Shown piece after piece: positions 1 to 12,314 of a DNA stretch of 64,000 nt. This DNA comes from Solen grandis. Its lineage: Eukaryota > Mollusca > Bivalvia > Adapedonta > Solenidae. The position numbers and the translations under genes are program-made. Positions within the stretch are counted from its first letter, which is position 1. Each line of letters begins with the position of its first letter. Location of the stretch: positions 43,553,224 through 43,617,223 of the forward strand of contig CM037782.1 of NCBI GenBank assembly GCA_021229015.1, read 5' to 3'. The notes under the pieces were generated by a model. The model worked only from the letters and a program-made list of their open reading frames with translations. It was not told where the DNA came from and ran no database searches.

Positions 1-19
1 GAGTATACATTGGAACCTG

Positions 20-188
20 TTAACCCTTACAATGCTGTGGGCACTTGTGACTTGCTGTCTTTGCTACCAGTGCAGACCAGGTGCCGACTGTTCGCTATTC
101 AGTCAAGCACCCCAAGAGCAAGTAATGGTCCAAAATGAAGAAAGCATTAGTTAAGTCCAATTAAGAAATTAAACTTGGTAAGGGTTAA
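20..188 (+). mobile_element. Family C TTAA MITE, copy 1 (169 bp)
   Basis: TTAACCCTTAC at the left and GTAAGGGTTAA at the right form inverted ends flanked by TTAA. The interior (CTTTGCTACCAG, TTAAGTCCAATTAAGAAATT) matches copies at 19880-20050 and 47922-48118. TTAA plus CCCT ends suggest mobilisation by a piggyBac-type transposase; that is inference. Confidence 0.6.
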
Positions 189-282
189 TATATAGTTTCC
201 AATATATTTCAGACACCTAGTTAAACCTGTAAAATTACTGCAGAAGTATTATTTTAGATAAAATTGTCACTGTTACTAATAC

Positions 283-497
283 CAGCATAACTCCTTGCTC
301 AACGCTCAGCATACAAGGGTGTAACTTCCAGGACTGGTTGTCCTGGTGTCAGGATAATGTGACTGGATGTGGTATCATGCCACATGTCTACGGCATGATA
401 CTGCAGCGTTGACAGCACTATATCTGTCTCATGAAGACCAAAGTCCCCAATGACTGAAATACTGTTGGTGGGACGTTAAACCAAAACAACCAAACAT
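283..497 (+). mobile_element. SINE, 5'-truncated
   Basis: It lacks the tRNA head but has the shared SINE body: GGACTGGTTGTCCTGGTGTC, TAATGTGACTGG, GGTATCATGCCACATG and GATACTGCAG. It also has the conserved 3' block TGACTGAAATACTGTTGGTG ending in GTTAAACC and an ACAAC-type tail. The same body is found at 7058, 14850, 42520 and 48720. Confidence 0.7.
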
Positions 498-710
498 AAG
501 TCAAAAACAAATGCATGTACAAATCATTTGTTGGTCTAGACAATAACACACAAATGTATTTGTGCGTTTTATTGATGACTCAATTAACACAATCTTTATT
601 TAAAAAATGATGTCTGTTTGTTATTTCTGTTAAAACTAGTTACCTGTCTATTCTTTTGTTTATCAATTTCCTTTCATTATAAACTGAATAAAATCATAAA
701 TTATGCTCCT

Positions 711-1450
711 CACTACTGAGTTATAGGGGGATATACTGGAATCAGGTAAATGTCTGTCCGTCCGTAGACACAATTTTGTGTGCGCTTCTTCTTCCACGGT
801 TTTTGCCAATTTTGATGAAACGTCACAGGATTCCTTCCTCTTATGGAAATTTTTGCACCTGCAATTTTCAATTATGATTCATCAACTATTACAGGAGTTA
901 TGTCACTTTGATTTTTTCCCTTTATAGAATATATAGGGAAGAATGCCACTTTGATTTTTTTCCCTTTATAGAATATATAGGCAACAAATCTTGTGTGTCT
1001 AAGTCCTCCTACACAATTATTGTGATTTACCCCAAACTTTCACAGATTGACAACATATATGTGAAGATGTGCATGTGTTTTGGAAATTTTGTTATTACCT
1101 TTTAAGCCTGAGTTACTGCCCTTTGAATTTTCCTCTCATATATAATATATATGAGAATATTTTGTTTCCGTCAAATATTTCTTGTTAGAATAGAGATACA
1201 GTTTTCATACTTGATATGTAGGAAGACTGGGATTTTTTTTCAAGGTCATTGTTGCTAAAAATAGATTTTTTCCCCCATCAAATAACTTCTTTTAGGCTTG
1301 AGGTATGATGATCAAATTTAGTATACAGATACCTTATTAGAAGTGGAAGATTGGGATATATTTTCAGATCAGTAGGGTCAAGGTCACTGTTACTAAAAAT
1401 AGTTTTGCTTGCCTGGGGTGACACTTGGAAACCTGGTTTCATGTCATTTG
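711..1450 (+). repeat. Degenerate interspersed repeat, related to the 14.3 kb element
   Basis: The segment begins with TGTCTGTCCGTCCGTAGACA and ends near ACTTGGAAACCTGGTTTC. It shares AGGTCACTGTTACTAAAAATAG and CTTGTTAGAA stretches with 14280-14545. Two diverged internal units carry GTTACTAAAAATAG. A 41-bp direct duplication (CACTTTGATTTTTTCCCT...) lies at 901-982. No coding content is seen. Confidence 0.5.
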
Positions 1451-2196
1451 ACGTGTTTCATGTTGTTGATTATGATAAAACAACTGTAACAGTTGTTTTT
1501 CTATTATGATTAATCAACTTTTTAAGGAGTTATTTTCCTTTTTATTGAATTGCCTTTTTTATTGAATTTGCAATTATGTCCCCTTTAAGACTGCTTCAGG
1601 CTTTATGCACAAATAGATAAATAAAAACATTTCCTGACTTATTATTGCCAGCTGCTTTATTATAAGTCTTGAATCTTGATTTGATTTCCTTTACATTTAA
1701 AACAGTTGATCTTGTTTTTTTGTATATTTATAATGACAATAATTATAAATGCATAAACATATATCTATATGCCTTTTTTTGTATCCCTGCATTCCCACAT
1801 TCATATGAAATAGCTATTTCCAAGCACTGCTCACAAGCATTGTGTCTGGTTGTATGGGTTATGTGGGGGGTATCCGTTGGCCTTTGGCTCACAGTTCTAG
1901 TTTATATCAGCTTTAAATTTAAACAGAGGACTTATCCAATTTATTAACACTTATTACAATCTATAAGCGCTAATCTTAAGTCCCTAAAACATTTTGGTAG
2001 TTAAGACATGTTTGTACTAATTTTTTCATGTTTCATTTTCAAAATGGCGCCTGGGATGGAGTTTAAATTTTTTTTAAGATGGATGTTAAAATCACAGGAA
2101 TCATTGCACAGGCCAAAAAATATGTTGGATTAGACCATGTTTTTGTATATAACAAATTTGAATAACACTGGTAGCTTTCATACAAGAATAAGAAAG
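1451..2196. other. AT-rich sequence, nothing recognised
   Basis: Only simple T- and A-rich runs and short open frames of low complexity are seen. No splice-bounded exon or repeat family was identified. Confidence 0.4.
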
Positions 2197-2460
2197 AAAA
2201 GGACTGAGGACCTAGTGGTTAGGTATCAATCTAGAAGCCAGGAGGTCATGGGTTTGATCCATGGCATACCATAATTATTATAATAATTCTGATGTATAAT
2301 TGTCCTTGTTTGGTGCTTAGCATATACAGGATAGTTCCTGGATAGGTTGACCTCATGTGTCTGCTAAATAGGACTAGGTGCGGTATTATTTAATCATTGG
2401 TGATCTGCAGTTGACATGCAGTTAAAGGGGTCATAATGACCTTGTTATGTACTGCCTCAT
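2197..2460 (+). mobile_element. tRNA-headed SINE, diverged
   Basis: The head has an A-box-like CCTAGTGGTTAGG and a B-box-like GGTTTGATCC. The body (GTTCCTGGATAGGTTGACC, GTGCGGTATTATTTAATC) matches the SINE body elsewhere in the window at lower identity. The usual 3' TGACTGAAATACTG block is missing. Confidence 0.55.
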
Positions 2461-3472
2461 CCTCATTACTGGACATTGTGTTCCAGACTTAACGGCCTCC
2501 AAGGAACTGAGCATGTCAATAATCTGAGTCATGGAGATGGTTATTCTTGTCCGTGACAGTGATCAGTTATCAGAACATGCTGTGATCATCCTCCTGTCAT
2601 TTCATTTAGCCATGGCCATAAAATGATAATAGTTTCATGTGTTTGTGTCAGCACTTCTGAACAGTATTGAACCAATATTTAATGGTTTGGGTATTTCTGA
2701 GAAAAGCTTTATATACAGGAAATAATTACCTGTGCCTTTCCTTTAGGGGTCCCTGATAAGTGCAGACATCGTTAGTGTATGTTCGAAATAAGAGTAGTGT
2801 CACTGGGTTATTTGCAAATGTTAAGAGGTAATACAAGTTTTTAATGAGTTGGGGGTAATCAATATGTAATCATTTCTATTTTAAGTTTAAACACTTGCGT
2901 AAGATAATGCTCCAGATATAGGATACAGGGAGACCAATGTACAGTGTACGATGGTTAGAGACAAAACTAAGAAACATTATAAATATTATTACTACCTTGC
3001 TTGCGGTAAGGGGTTGATCAGTTCAGACTGAAGAACACCATTCTTTAATGGGGTGTAAATGCTATTTCTGGAAACAAATTATATGAAGCTGGGACTCTAT
3101 GATTGGTTTAGGCTCACTTGGACTTAACATTTATAGATTTTTAATCAGGCACCTACCTCATGATTGTTTTGCTGTCTCTATATGAACTGAAATGCCTATA
3201 TGTCATACAATGTCATGCACTTATATGAAAGTCACGTAATCATTTCTTTGTATGAAAAACCATTTCAAATTCATACAACACTGATTCTATCATAAATTCT
3301 ATTTTGAAATGGCTTTTAAAGTGTTTTTTCCTTCCATAGAGTTTAATGTGTTATGCTTTGTTCACATTTAATGCAGGATGTAAATTGGATGACATATGTA
3401 TATGAATATAGATGTGAGAATTTCAAGGGTTCATAGTTGTTGCAAAACTATAATTGTTGCCTCTTCTTTTTG
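2461..3472. other. Unannotated intergenic or intronic sequence
   Basis: No open frame of protein-like composition, RNA gene or recognised repeat was seen. Confidence 0.4.
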
Positions 3473-3827
3473 TAGCTCACCTTAGCACTATTTGATCAAG
3501 GTGAACTTTTGTGATCACCCTGTGTGCGTTGTCCGTTGTGCATTGTCCATCACCAACAATTTGCTTTAAACATCTCTAAAACCACTGGACAGAATTTGTT
3601 TAAACTTGGCAGGGATGATCTTTGGGTGAACCTTCACAAAAGTTGTTAAAATAAACTTGATCCATGCAGAACTCTGGTTGCCATGGCAACAGAAAGAAAA
3701 AAAAAACTTTAAAAATCATCTCCTTCAAAACTATTGGCCAGATTTCAAAATGTATTAATACAGATGTTCCTTGGGTTACAACCTTATACTCGGGTGAGCA
3801 ATCCAGGGCCTCTATGGCCCTCTTGTT
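3473..3827 (+). mobile_element. Family H element (HINE-like), copy H1, 320-bp core type
   Basis: It begins TAGCTCACCTTAGCAC and continues GTGAACTTTTGTGATC. It ends with GGTGAGCAATC, a hairpin-forming AGGGCCTCTATGGCCCT and CTTGTT. The core holds one diverged unit with CTGGACAGAATTTG and GTTGCCATGGCAAC, shared with H2 and H9. Confidence 0.7.
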
Positions 3828-4869
3828 ATTTTTACCCATTATCAAGACTGTCTGACATGATAACAGCAACTGTGACATAGCGGTATCTGGGAGTATTCAT
3901 CATTTTCAATGATAATTCTTGTTTCATTTTCCCTTATGGACCCTGGGCTTGTCACACTGTTTGTGTATAATTTATGTTGATATCAGGTAATAATTGGCCA
4001 CTTGCGTGGTTTTAGATTAAAATTCATCATTTATCTGAGGTTTTGTTAGTTCTCTTAATGCCTAAAGTTTTTGATATACCTCAAGCACAAGAATAGTTGA
4101 CCAAAATGCATCTTTTTCTTGGAAGACTTCCAGTATTACAATCCATGGGGTTGACATTTTGTTTTCAACAATTTTGAATTCCATCTACAAAAAGCATCAC
4201 AAAAACCTGTGCTGTCATTATATATAATGTGGTCAAGGTGAACAAAAGGTACTAAACAATACTGATCAAACTGTATGAAAATTGACTGATTTCATTCTGA
4301 TCTGGGTTGAACCAATCCTTTAAGTGTAAAGGATATAATAGATGAGCTTTCAGAGTTTATGAAGTAATCTTACTTGGGCTTACAAAGTTTTAAGTCTTTT
4401 ATGATGTCATCCTTGACCTTCATTCTGGATGCTTGAACTTTGCAATCAGATTGCAGTGTTTCTACAATAGTCACCTTTTGTTTAAATGTCTAAATGCCAT
4501 ACATTAGCTTCTTTGTTTTGTAGGTGTAATTCAATCCAAGAGCTTAAAACTTGGCGCAGTAGTTTGGTTTTTAGCAAAGCTGTTAGGTGATCCAAATCTA
4601 GACTTGATTAGAGGTTTTTCTTTGAGTGTACACGTTTATCTTTTCATATTTTGTGGGCTATGAGATAATCTTTTGGTTAGTGCTGCACCTTAAAAATGTA
4701 TGTCAGAATTTGTTCTCTATTGTTCTGAGTTATTGTGGTTCAGGTGGTTGGCTGCCTCCTGCACTTAAATTGTTTCTTTTTGATTATGCATGATGGTGTA
4801 TAGAAATTCAAGTTGAGTCCTTACATGATTATTCTATAGAAAATAATTATAGATAAACAACTTACCATT
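3828..4869. other. Unannotated sequence with a short family F end fragment
   Basis: A fragment around 3888-3925 (GTATTCATCATTTTCAATGATAATTC) resembles the end of family F at 11160-11196. Nothing else was recognised. Confidence 0.35.
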
Positions 4870-4924
4870 CCCAAATGGTGAAACCGGTAAGGGACTATAG
4901 GTTTAAGCACATCCATCCGTCCCG

Positions 4925-6045
4925 CTTTTGTGTTTGCTCCATAACTTGGACATTTATAGATGGATTTCAGTAAAACTGCACAGAAGTATTCCCCATAACC
5001 CGTTGCATCCACCAACCATATCCACCCTTAAAAGGTCAAGGTCACTGGAGTTGTTAGAAATTGTCTTTGGTGTTCATAGGCATTATTTTCATGTCCTCTC
5101 TATAACTTCCATATTAATGGATGGATTTTCATATAACTTCACAGAAGTGTTTGTCATAACACAAAGTTGTGTCGCACACATCAACCATATGCTTCCTTGA
5201 TAGGTCAAGGTCACTGGAGTTGTTAGAAATTTTCTTTGGTATTTATAGGCTACGTCTTCATGTCTGCTCTATAACTTCAATATCTATGGATGAATTTACA
5301 TAAAACTTTACAAAAGTGGTTGTCATAACACAAAGGTGTATCGGGCACATCAACCATATGCAGTCTTGAAAGGTCAAGGTCACAGGAGTTGTAAGAAATT
5401 CTCTTTGATTTGATAGGCTACATCTTTGTGTCCCCTCTATAAATTTAATATCTGTGGATGGATTTTCATAAAACTTTACAGAAGTGTTTGTCATAATACA
5501 AAGGTGTATCTTGCGCATCAATCATATGCACCTTTAAAAGGTCAAGGTCACCAATGTTGTTAGAAATTGTCTTTGGTATTTAAAGGCTACATCAACATGT
5601 ACACTCTGTAACTTCTATATCTATGGATGGATTTTAATTTTACTTTACAAAATTGTTTATCATTTCATGGAGATATGTTTTTACAATAAACATATGTGTG
5701 CATGAAAGGTCACTGTCACAGGAGTTGTTAGAAATTGTCTTTGAAAATCATAGGCATCATTTTAAAGTTCGCTCTATAGCTTCCATATATATTTTGGATT
5801 TTCATAAAACTTTACAGAAGTATTTGTAATGACACAGAGATGTGTCACGTGAACTAACCATATGCATGCTTGAAAGGCAAAGGTGCCAAGAATTGCTAGA
5901 AATTGTCTTTTATATTCATAGGCTACATTTTCATGTCTGCTCTAAAAAATTAACTTCTATATCTATGTTTGGATTTTCATGTATCTTTACAGAAGTGTTT
6001 GTCGTAACACAAATGTGTGTCATGTACATATGCATGCTTGAAAGG
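4925..6045 (+). repeat. Tandem array, about 169-bp unit, six diverged copies
   Basis: The motif AAAGGTCAAGGTCACTGGAG with TTGTTAGAAATT recurs near 5032, 5202, 5371, 5540, 5707 and 5870, spaced about 169 bp. Each unit also carries GGATTTTCATAAAACTTTAC and AGAAGTGTTTGTCATAAC. The preceding 60 bp (GGTAAGGGACTATAGG, CATCCATCCGTCC) may be the element end. Short overlapping open frames on both strands here are by-products of the repeat. 169 is not a multiple of 3. Confidence 0.75.
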
Positions 6046-6237
6046 TCAGTTCAGTTCAAAGATCATAACCCCATTTTCATTATTTACTTGTTTCAGTCTG
6101 GCACAAATTCTTCATGTTTTTTGTTTTTTCCAGAGGGGACTCCCTAAACAGTAAAGCTTGCTATACTGACAAAGCCTTGGTCTATTTTATGTCATTTGAG
6201 AATCAAGTTCTTACAACTTTTACCAATTCCTCTCACT

Positions 6238-6361
6238 AGATTTTTGTTTGGACCAGTACTTTGCACCAAGGAAGGTCATGAAAAATCCTTGCCACTAATG
6301 TGGTTTGAACACTAACCTTCAGGTTAGCAGTTGGATATGTTACTACTGGACCCTGACGTCC
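6238..6361 (-). mobile_element. tRNA-headed SINE fragment
   Basis: On the minus strand a head CCAGTAGTAACATATCC is followed by GAAGGTTAGTGTTCAAACC (B-box position) and a tail with AAAGTACTGGTCCAAAC. The same unit is clearer at 32490-32625. It directly abuts the TTAA of the MITE at 6363. Confidence 0.55.
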
Positions 6362-6362
6362 T

Positions 6363-6604
6363 TTAACCCTTTCCCTCATAGAGGATACTATGAAAAGACC
6401 TATGCGAACAGCATAAAACCAGATCAGCCTGCGAGTAATTCGCAGGCTGATCAGGTTTTATGCTGTTTGCTGCTCCTCAGTGGTCAGGTAATGAGGATTT
6501 TACAATTAAATTTGGTAAGGTTTAACTGTGGTTTTCTGCAGATCAGGCTTTATGTGGTACCTATTGAGTGCGTCAAAATGAGTTTATATGAGGGAAAGGG
6601 TTAA
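6363..6604 (+). mobile_element. Family A TTAA MITE with long hairpin, copy A1 (242 bp)
   Basis: The ends are TTAACCCTTTCCCTCATA and TATGAGGGAAAGGGTTAA. Inside, about 30-nt arms (GCGAACAGCATAAAACCAGA and on, against its inverse ending TTTTATGCTGTTTGC) form a strong hairpin centred on TCAGCCTGCGAG / TTCGCAGGCTGA. A spacer with AATGAGGATTTTACAATTAA follows. The TTAA target and CCCT start suggest a piggyBac-type origin. No coding content. Confidence 0.8.
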
Positions 6605-7057
6605 TTAATAAGAAGATATAATGAGGTACTATTTCCATGTTCAAATTAAGGGATGTTCTCACCATCAAGTTGCAGCAGCAACACTGTATTGTCAAATAAG
6701 GTTTTTAAAAAGCAGTTTGATATACTGAAGATCAGTGTTTTAGAATGCTTTTGTTCATGAATTGCAGCTGGAGCAACTAAAGCTGTAAAGCATATATGTA
6801 CTGAATAATTGAAGCATATATTTTGAATAATTGGTGCATGTGTATTTTTTTTGTACTGAAAAATTGGTGCATGTGTTCCAATTATTCTGTGTATGAGTTT
6901 TGAGTAATTAGTGCATATATATTGACGGATTGGTTAGTTATAATTAATGCTCAACTAGCCCATACATTTTATTTCCAAAACAGGTATTTAAACAGATTCT
7001 GATGAAAGAGATATTAGGTAAAATACATGTTATCATTTCCTACTTACCGAATTGTCC
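6605..7057. repeat. AT-rich spacer with short GGTGCATGTGT direct repeats
   Basis: Units such as AATTGGTGCATGTGT recur at about 6828, 6865 and 6908 with roughly 40-bp spacing. Nothing else was recognised. Confidence 0.35.
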
Positions 7058-7350
7058 GCAGTGACCAAGTGATTAGTGTGTCCACCTTGGGAGTGGAAGG
7101 TCATGGGTTTGATAAACTAAAGTTGTAAAACATGGTACTGGTATATTTGCCTTGTTTGGCTCTCAACATATTAGGGTAGGTCAAGGACTGATTGGCCCCT
7201 TGTCAGAATAATGTGACTGGGTGTGGTATCATGCCACATGTTTACGGTGTGATACTGCAGTGTGACAGTACTATATCTAGCTGTCCCAAGTAGACATCGT
7301 CTCCAAGTGACTGAAATACTGCCTTTGGGATGTTAAATACAACAAAAAAA
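7058..7350 (+). mobile_element. SINE, near full length
   Basis: The tRNA-like head GTGACCAAGTGATTAGTGTG has a B-box-like TGGGTTTGAT. The body has GGACTGATTGGCCCC, GGTATCATGCCACATG and GATACTGCAGTGTGACAG. The 3' block is TGACTGAAATACTG and the tail is rich in CAAAA. Confidence 0.75.
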
Positions 7351-7568
7351 CAAAACAAGCATTTTCCTGCTTGATTATCATCTTTCAGTTTTTATTGTCA
7401 ATGAGCAGGAAACAACACTTGTTTCTAAACAACTTAAGTACCATATCCAGATCATTTTCAGATATGATGTACTTAAACCTACAGCATATGGTACTGAATT
7501 AAATCATTAATCAATTTGACAATCTTACTTACATCCAACCTCTACTAACGCTTTATTGCAAGTCTACT

Positions 7569-7820
7569 GCGGGGCCTCCGTGGCCGAAAGGGTAAAGTCG
7601 CTGACTTTAACACTCACTCAGCCTCTCACCACATGGGTTTGAATCCCGGCAGGGTCATTTGGATTTTCATGTGAGGAAGCCTTTCAGCTGGCTTGCGGTA
7701 GGTCGATGGTTCTACCCGGATGCCTACGTACATTCAGGGTCTTCCTCCACCTGTAATTAGCTGGACGTCGCTATATGACTGAAATACTGTCAAAGTGACG
7801 GTAAACTCAAATAGTCAAGT
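7569..7820 (+). mobile_element. SINE with well-preserved tRNA promoter
   Basis: The head GGGGCCTCCGTGGCCGAAAG has an A-box and the B-box GGGTTTGAATCCC. The middle (GCTTGCGGTAGGTCGATGG, TCTTCCTCCACCTG) differs from the other SINEs here. The 3' block CTATATGACTGAAATACTG is shared. It is a second SINE family with the same tail, placed directly before H2. Confidence 0.8.
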
Positions 7821-7828
7821 CAAGTCTA

Positions 7829-8534
7829 CTTTTTAGCTCACCTGAGCACAAAGTGCTCAAGGTGAGCTTTTGTGATCGCCCTTCGTCCGGCGTCCGTCGT
7901 CGTGCGTCGTGCGTCGTCCGTCGTCCGTCGTCAACAATTTGCTTTAAACGACATCTCCTCTGAAACCGCTGGACAGAATTTAATGCAACTTGGCAGGAAT
8001 GTTCCTTGGGTGAGGCTCTACAAAAGTTGCTAAAATAAAGTTGATCCATGAAGAACTCTGGTTGCCATGGCAACAAAAAGAAAAATAATTTGAAAACTTT
8101 AAAAATCATCTCCTTCAAAACTACTGGCCAGATTTCAAAATAATTTGGTACAGATGTTCCTTGGGTCAACCTCTACCAAAGTTGCTAAAATTATTCCGAT
8201 CCGTGAAAAAACATGGCCGCCAGGGGCGGGGCTTATTTGCCTTATATGTATATAGAGAAACCTTTAAACAACATCTCCTCTGAAACCACTGGACAGAATT
8301 TGATTAAACTTGGCAGGGATGATCCTTGGGCCAACCTTCACAAAAGTTGCTAAAATAAACTTGATCCATGTAGAACTCTGGTTGCCATGGCAACAAAAAA
8401 AAAAAAATATGAAAACTTTAAAAATCATCTTCTTCAAAACTACTGGCCAGATTTTAAAATAAATTGGTACAGATGTTCCTTGGGTCAACCTATTTATCTC
8501 AGATGAGCGATTTAGGGCCATCATGGGCCTCTTT
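7829..8534 (+). mobile_element. Family H element, copy H2, 320-bp core type
   Basis: It starts TTTTTAGCTCACCTGAGCAC, then a CGTCCGTCGT-rich block and two core units about 312 bp apart (CTGAAACCNCTGGACAGAATT and GTTGCCATGGCAAC in each). It ends CAGATGAGCGATTTAGGGCC and GGGCCTCTT. Minus-strand open frames across it (up to 120 codons) are repeat-derived. Confidence 0.8.
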
Positions 8535-9250
8535 TCTGCAGTTCAGGCTACCTCTCCAAAAGTTGATCCTTTACAGTTCAGATTTACAGAAGTTGAATAT
8601 TTTTAAGTGTGATATTTTGTTACATTTATGCATAAAAAGAATGCATCAGCTCATAAACAAAACAAGAAATATGTCTTGGTAGCTTAATAAAATGCAAAAA
8701 GTTACATTAAATTACAAGGCCACTTATTAAAGAGAGAGAAGTCTAACAGAGAGAGAGAGAGAGAAAACCAGCTAGAAACAAAAAAATAAATTGTACCCTT
8801 AGATGAGATTGTCCACTAGTCTGATAGGGCATTTGGGTGATTCCACTACATATGCAGAGGTGGAGAAGATAACATTACCACAAATACCATTCCTATAGCT
8901 TAGTCTGACCTACTGGCAGAGGTCACATTTTCTGGACTGTGTTGCCCCACTGAGTTAGTGCAAAAACTACATTACCTGCTACTATGTATATGAGATACTA
9001 GGCTAGTTTTACACAAAGCCACCTGATAGAGATATAAGGGTTATTGATACTATTCTAAATCAGCAGCAACATCAACATCATCATTAAAGTGATTGTGGGA
9101 AGTGGGGGGGGGGGTGAATATGCAGATTGTCTGCCTTTACTTTGGTTCATGTCAGTGTTCCAGTACACAGGGATTACCAAACACCTCTTAAAAACCACAA
9201 ACGAATGATTAAAAACACTTTGTAATAAATTGCAACTTATTTCTTAATAA
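8535..9250. other. Unannotated sequence with GA and G runs
   Basis: A short (GA)n lies at about 8746-8764 and a G run at about 9101-9114. No gene or known repeat was recognised. Confidence 0.4.
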
Positions 9251-9486
9251 TTAACCCTTTTCCTCATAGAGATCTAGAAAATACATGTACCTATGTGAGT
9301 AGGATAAAACCTAATCAGCCTGCAAGTCCAACTGTTACTCACAGGCTGATCAGGTTTTATGCTGTTTGCTGCTCCTTAGTGGTCTGGGGATGAGGATTTT
9401 ACAATTAAATTTGGAAAGGTTTAAGTGGGGCTTTCTGCAGATCAGGATTTATGTCAAAATGAGTTTTTATGAGGGAAAAAGGTTAA
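9251..9486 (+). mobile_element. Family A TTAA MITE, copy A2
   Basis: The ends are TTAACCCTTTTCCTCATA and GAGGGAAAAAGGTTAA. It has the same hairpin core (AATCAGCCTGCAAGT ... CACAGGCTGATCAGG) and spacer as A1 in the same orientation, with more substitutions. Confidence 0.75.
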
Positions 9487-9654
9487 GGACCATCTCTCTT
9501 TTTGTCCATTTTCAATCAGCAGTACCACACTGAAATCTCATGATCACTGTTTTTTTCCATACTATTGCTAAAATGGGTAAGAAAAACTGTCAAGTTCCTG
9601 AGAAACATGTATATCAGTATGATACATGTATACTAGGTTGCATATAGAGCAGTG

Positions 9655-9693
9655 GTACTCAGGTGAGCGATTTTAGGCCCTATGGGCCTCTTG
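9655..9693 (+). mobile_element. Family H 3'-end fragment, copy H3
   Basis: Only the hairpin terminus remains: CTCAGGTGAGCGATTTTAGG, then GCCCTATGGGCCTCTTGTTA. Confidence 0.6.
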
Positions 9694-10309
9694 TTATACT
9701 TGCCAGGAACTCCAGTAAACCTTGAGTGCTGTAATAATAACTAGGACATAAATAGTAGGGTTAAGAAAAACAATTACAACTCCCCATATATCACACATGG
9801 TGAGGTGTATACATCACTGACCTTGGGAAGTGATTATTTTTGTCATGTTCCGATCTGTGCTGGATGTACTCTTGAGTAAGCCTTTTATCTCGAAAATCAT
9901 TCTGTGTACTCCATTCAAAAGAGTCTCAGATTGTTCTTTAATACATAGAAAATACATTCTTTTGCACTTAGCCCACAAAATTTAATTTCATGAATAGGTG
10001 GTAATAGTCCTGTTTAATTACATGAAATATACTTCATAATGTGATTAATTTTGCAAAACTAGACAGGTCATGCTATAACATAATAGAACATAGAGCAGGT
10101 GAGGGTATTACTGAACACTTAAGTTGAAATATACAGTGTTTGGTATTACAAGGAACAGTCACAATCTTCTTTACAGATACGACAAATATAACTTTTTTTC
10201 TAACATTTTCATGCAAGAAACACTTATCTTGGCACATTTTATACTGAAATATGATGTTCTTTATGTAAGACCTGACTGCGTGTATTACCGACCAGATGCT
10301 TGTTAAATC
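9694..10309. other. Unannotated sequence
   Basis: Open frames of 60-80 codons overlap on both strands at 10073-10315 but show no family features. Nothing else was recognised. Confidence 0.35.
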
Positions 10310-11200
10310 AACCACACATTCTACATTGATGAACCGATTTGGTTCAGATTTTGTGTGTACATTGATAATCAGGCAGAGAGGTGCATGACATAAATTTCAC
10401 TTGAGTCATCTCGAGGATTAGAGTTTTTGCCTTGATTTGACTCTAAATATCTTTTGACGCAAACTACTTCTATATTTATTAACAGATTCGGTTCAAATTT
10501 TGTATGTGCATTGATAATCAGGTGGAGAGGTGTGTGACTTAAATTTCACTTGAGTTATCTCAAGAATTTACAGAGTTATTGCCCCTGATTCGACTCAAAT
10601 ATCTTGTGACGCAAACTACTTCGACATTTCTTAACCGATCGGTTCAAATTTTGTGTGTGAATTGATAATCAAGTTACTGCCCTGGTCCCATTTTTTTAAT
10701 TATCTCCCTTTGCTTAATTCTGTTTTTTCTTGTCCGGAACATAACTCGAAAATTATCAAGGTATTGACTTGAAACTTAGAATATAAACAGATGGCAACTA
10801 GGAAAAGTGCAGTGTCTAAGAACTGTAACTCTATCTGGTCCAATTTTTTAATTATCTCCCTTTGTTAAATTGTTTGTTTTTTGTCCCGACATAACTCGAA
10901 CATAACTCGAATATTATACATGGTATTTACTTGAACTTAAAATGTAAACAGATGGTGACTAGGAGAAGTGCAGTGTCCAAAAACTGTAACTCTACATTTT
11001 TAAACTACTGTGCCAAACAACCATAACTGACTTTCTTTCCACTTTAAATAAAGGCTTTACTTATTTATTACTTACTATCATAACCAATATACTATGTATA
11101 CAGGTTCTGATCTATGCTCCGCCTGGAGTCTGGCTTCTCCTGTATCAAAGCATTTTGTGGGGGTATTAATCACCTTCAGTGATAGTTCTAGTTTAATTAT
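10310..11200 (+). repeat. Family F composite repeat, uninterrupted copy
   Basis: In order: about 190-bp units (GGTTCAAATTTTGTGTGT, AAATTTCACTTGAGTTATCT, GACGCAAACTACTTC); about 150-bp units (AATTATCTCCCTTTG, AAAACTGTAACTCTA); GCCAAACAACCATAACTGAC; and GGTTCTGATCTATGCTCCGC ending AGTGATAGTTCTAGTTT. The same order appears reversed at 27780-30130. This copy preserves the TA site (11089-11092 area) where the Tigger relic entered the other copy. Confidence 0.7.
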
Positions 11201-12314
11201 TTATTGTTGGTGCTAGCGATAATTATTCAATTGTTAACAATTATAATTATCCAATATATAACTGTGTACCCGTACACATAGTTTACAACAAATTCTGATC
11301 TGGATCTCATTTTTGTATAAAGGTGCATGTTGTACTGGAGAGATATCTACCTGAATCATCAATTGTCCAGTCCCTTCTATTTCTTGGTGTGAGTAGATTA
11401 TGATATGAATGGACACCAACAATTATATTCAATTACTGGTGTCCCTCAAGGTCACAGTCCTGCAAGTAAGTGTAAAGGTGCCATGAGTATGAAGGGTGAG
11501 AAGGGTAGCCTTTGGTAACATGTTCTTTTTTTGGTGCTTGATTCAAAATGAATTGAGTTTAAACGGACTCGGCTGCATGGTCAAGTTTTTCTGATTGAAT
11601 ACTGCTGCCGTTTTACACCTATCTGCTTGCTTATTTCTAAAAGGTTATAGAGAGACCTTTTCTGTAAAAAATGAAAAAAATAGTATTATAGATCTAGATC
11701 TTTATTTTTTTTCTTTTTATATCTTTTCATTTAAAAATTCATTATTTATTTTTAAATAAGTAATTTGGAAAAATTAATATTGAATAGGTTCGGTAATGCA
11801 TACATGATAAAATTCAATTCCGAACATGCATTTTACTTGCTTAACAATTACCTAAATGACTGATTGAGTTGTTTCCCCTAAAGCATACATGCATTTACAT
11901 AAGAAGTAACATGAAACATGATCTAACTACAACATGTAACTTTATACAATCTTATAATGTTGCGTGTCTATAAATAGAAAAAGTGTAAGAGAGTACTTTA
12001 TTTGTGAGTGCTGAGGAATTTTCATTTTAAAAATGCCTATTTAATTAAATGTCACAATTAAAATGTATCCTATATGTCATGAAAAGAAGTGACATTTTGA
12101 TCTTATTTGAGGAATCATTAGAAAGTTATGGCAAAAAGAAAATTATGTTTGGCAATACCCTCACCCGCTCTATGTATATCTAGTATGACATTGTGAAGAT
12201 TAAAGACATAATAGAAAGTCTGAAAATGTGCTAATTATGCAAGACGTAACGTCAGTCATGCATGAATTTTGCAGTGTTGGATTTGCATATGGACATCAAA
12301 GCTTGCAATACTTA
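11201..12314. other. AT-rich unannotated sequence
   Basis: Nothing recognised on either strand. Confidence 0.35.

Noticed and set aside
7569..7660. True tRNA genes at the A-box/B-box sites (also 17037, 32490, 42740, 48960)
   Set aside because: The A-to-B distance and arms do not give a clean cloverleaf, and SINE bodies follow; they are tRNA-derived heads.
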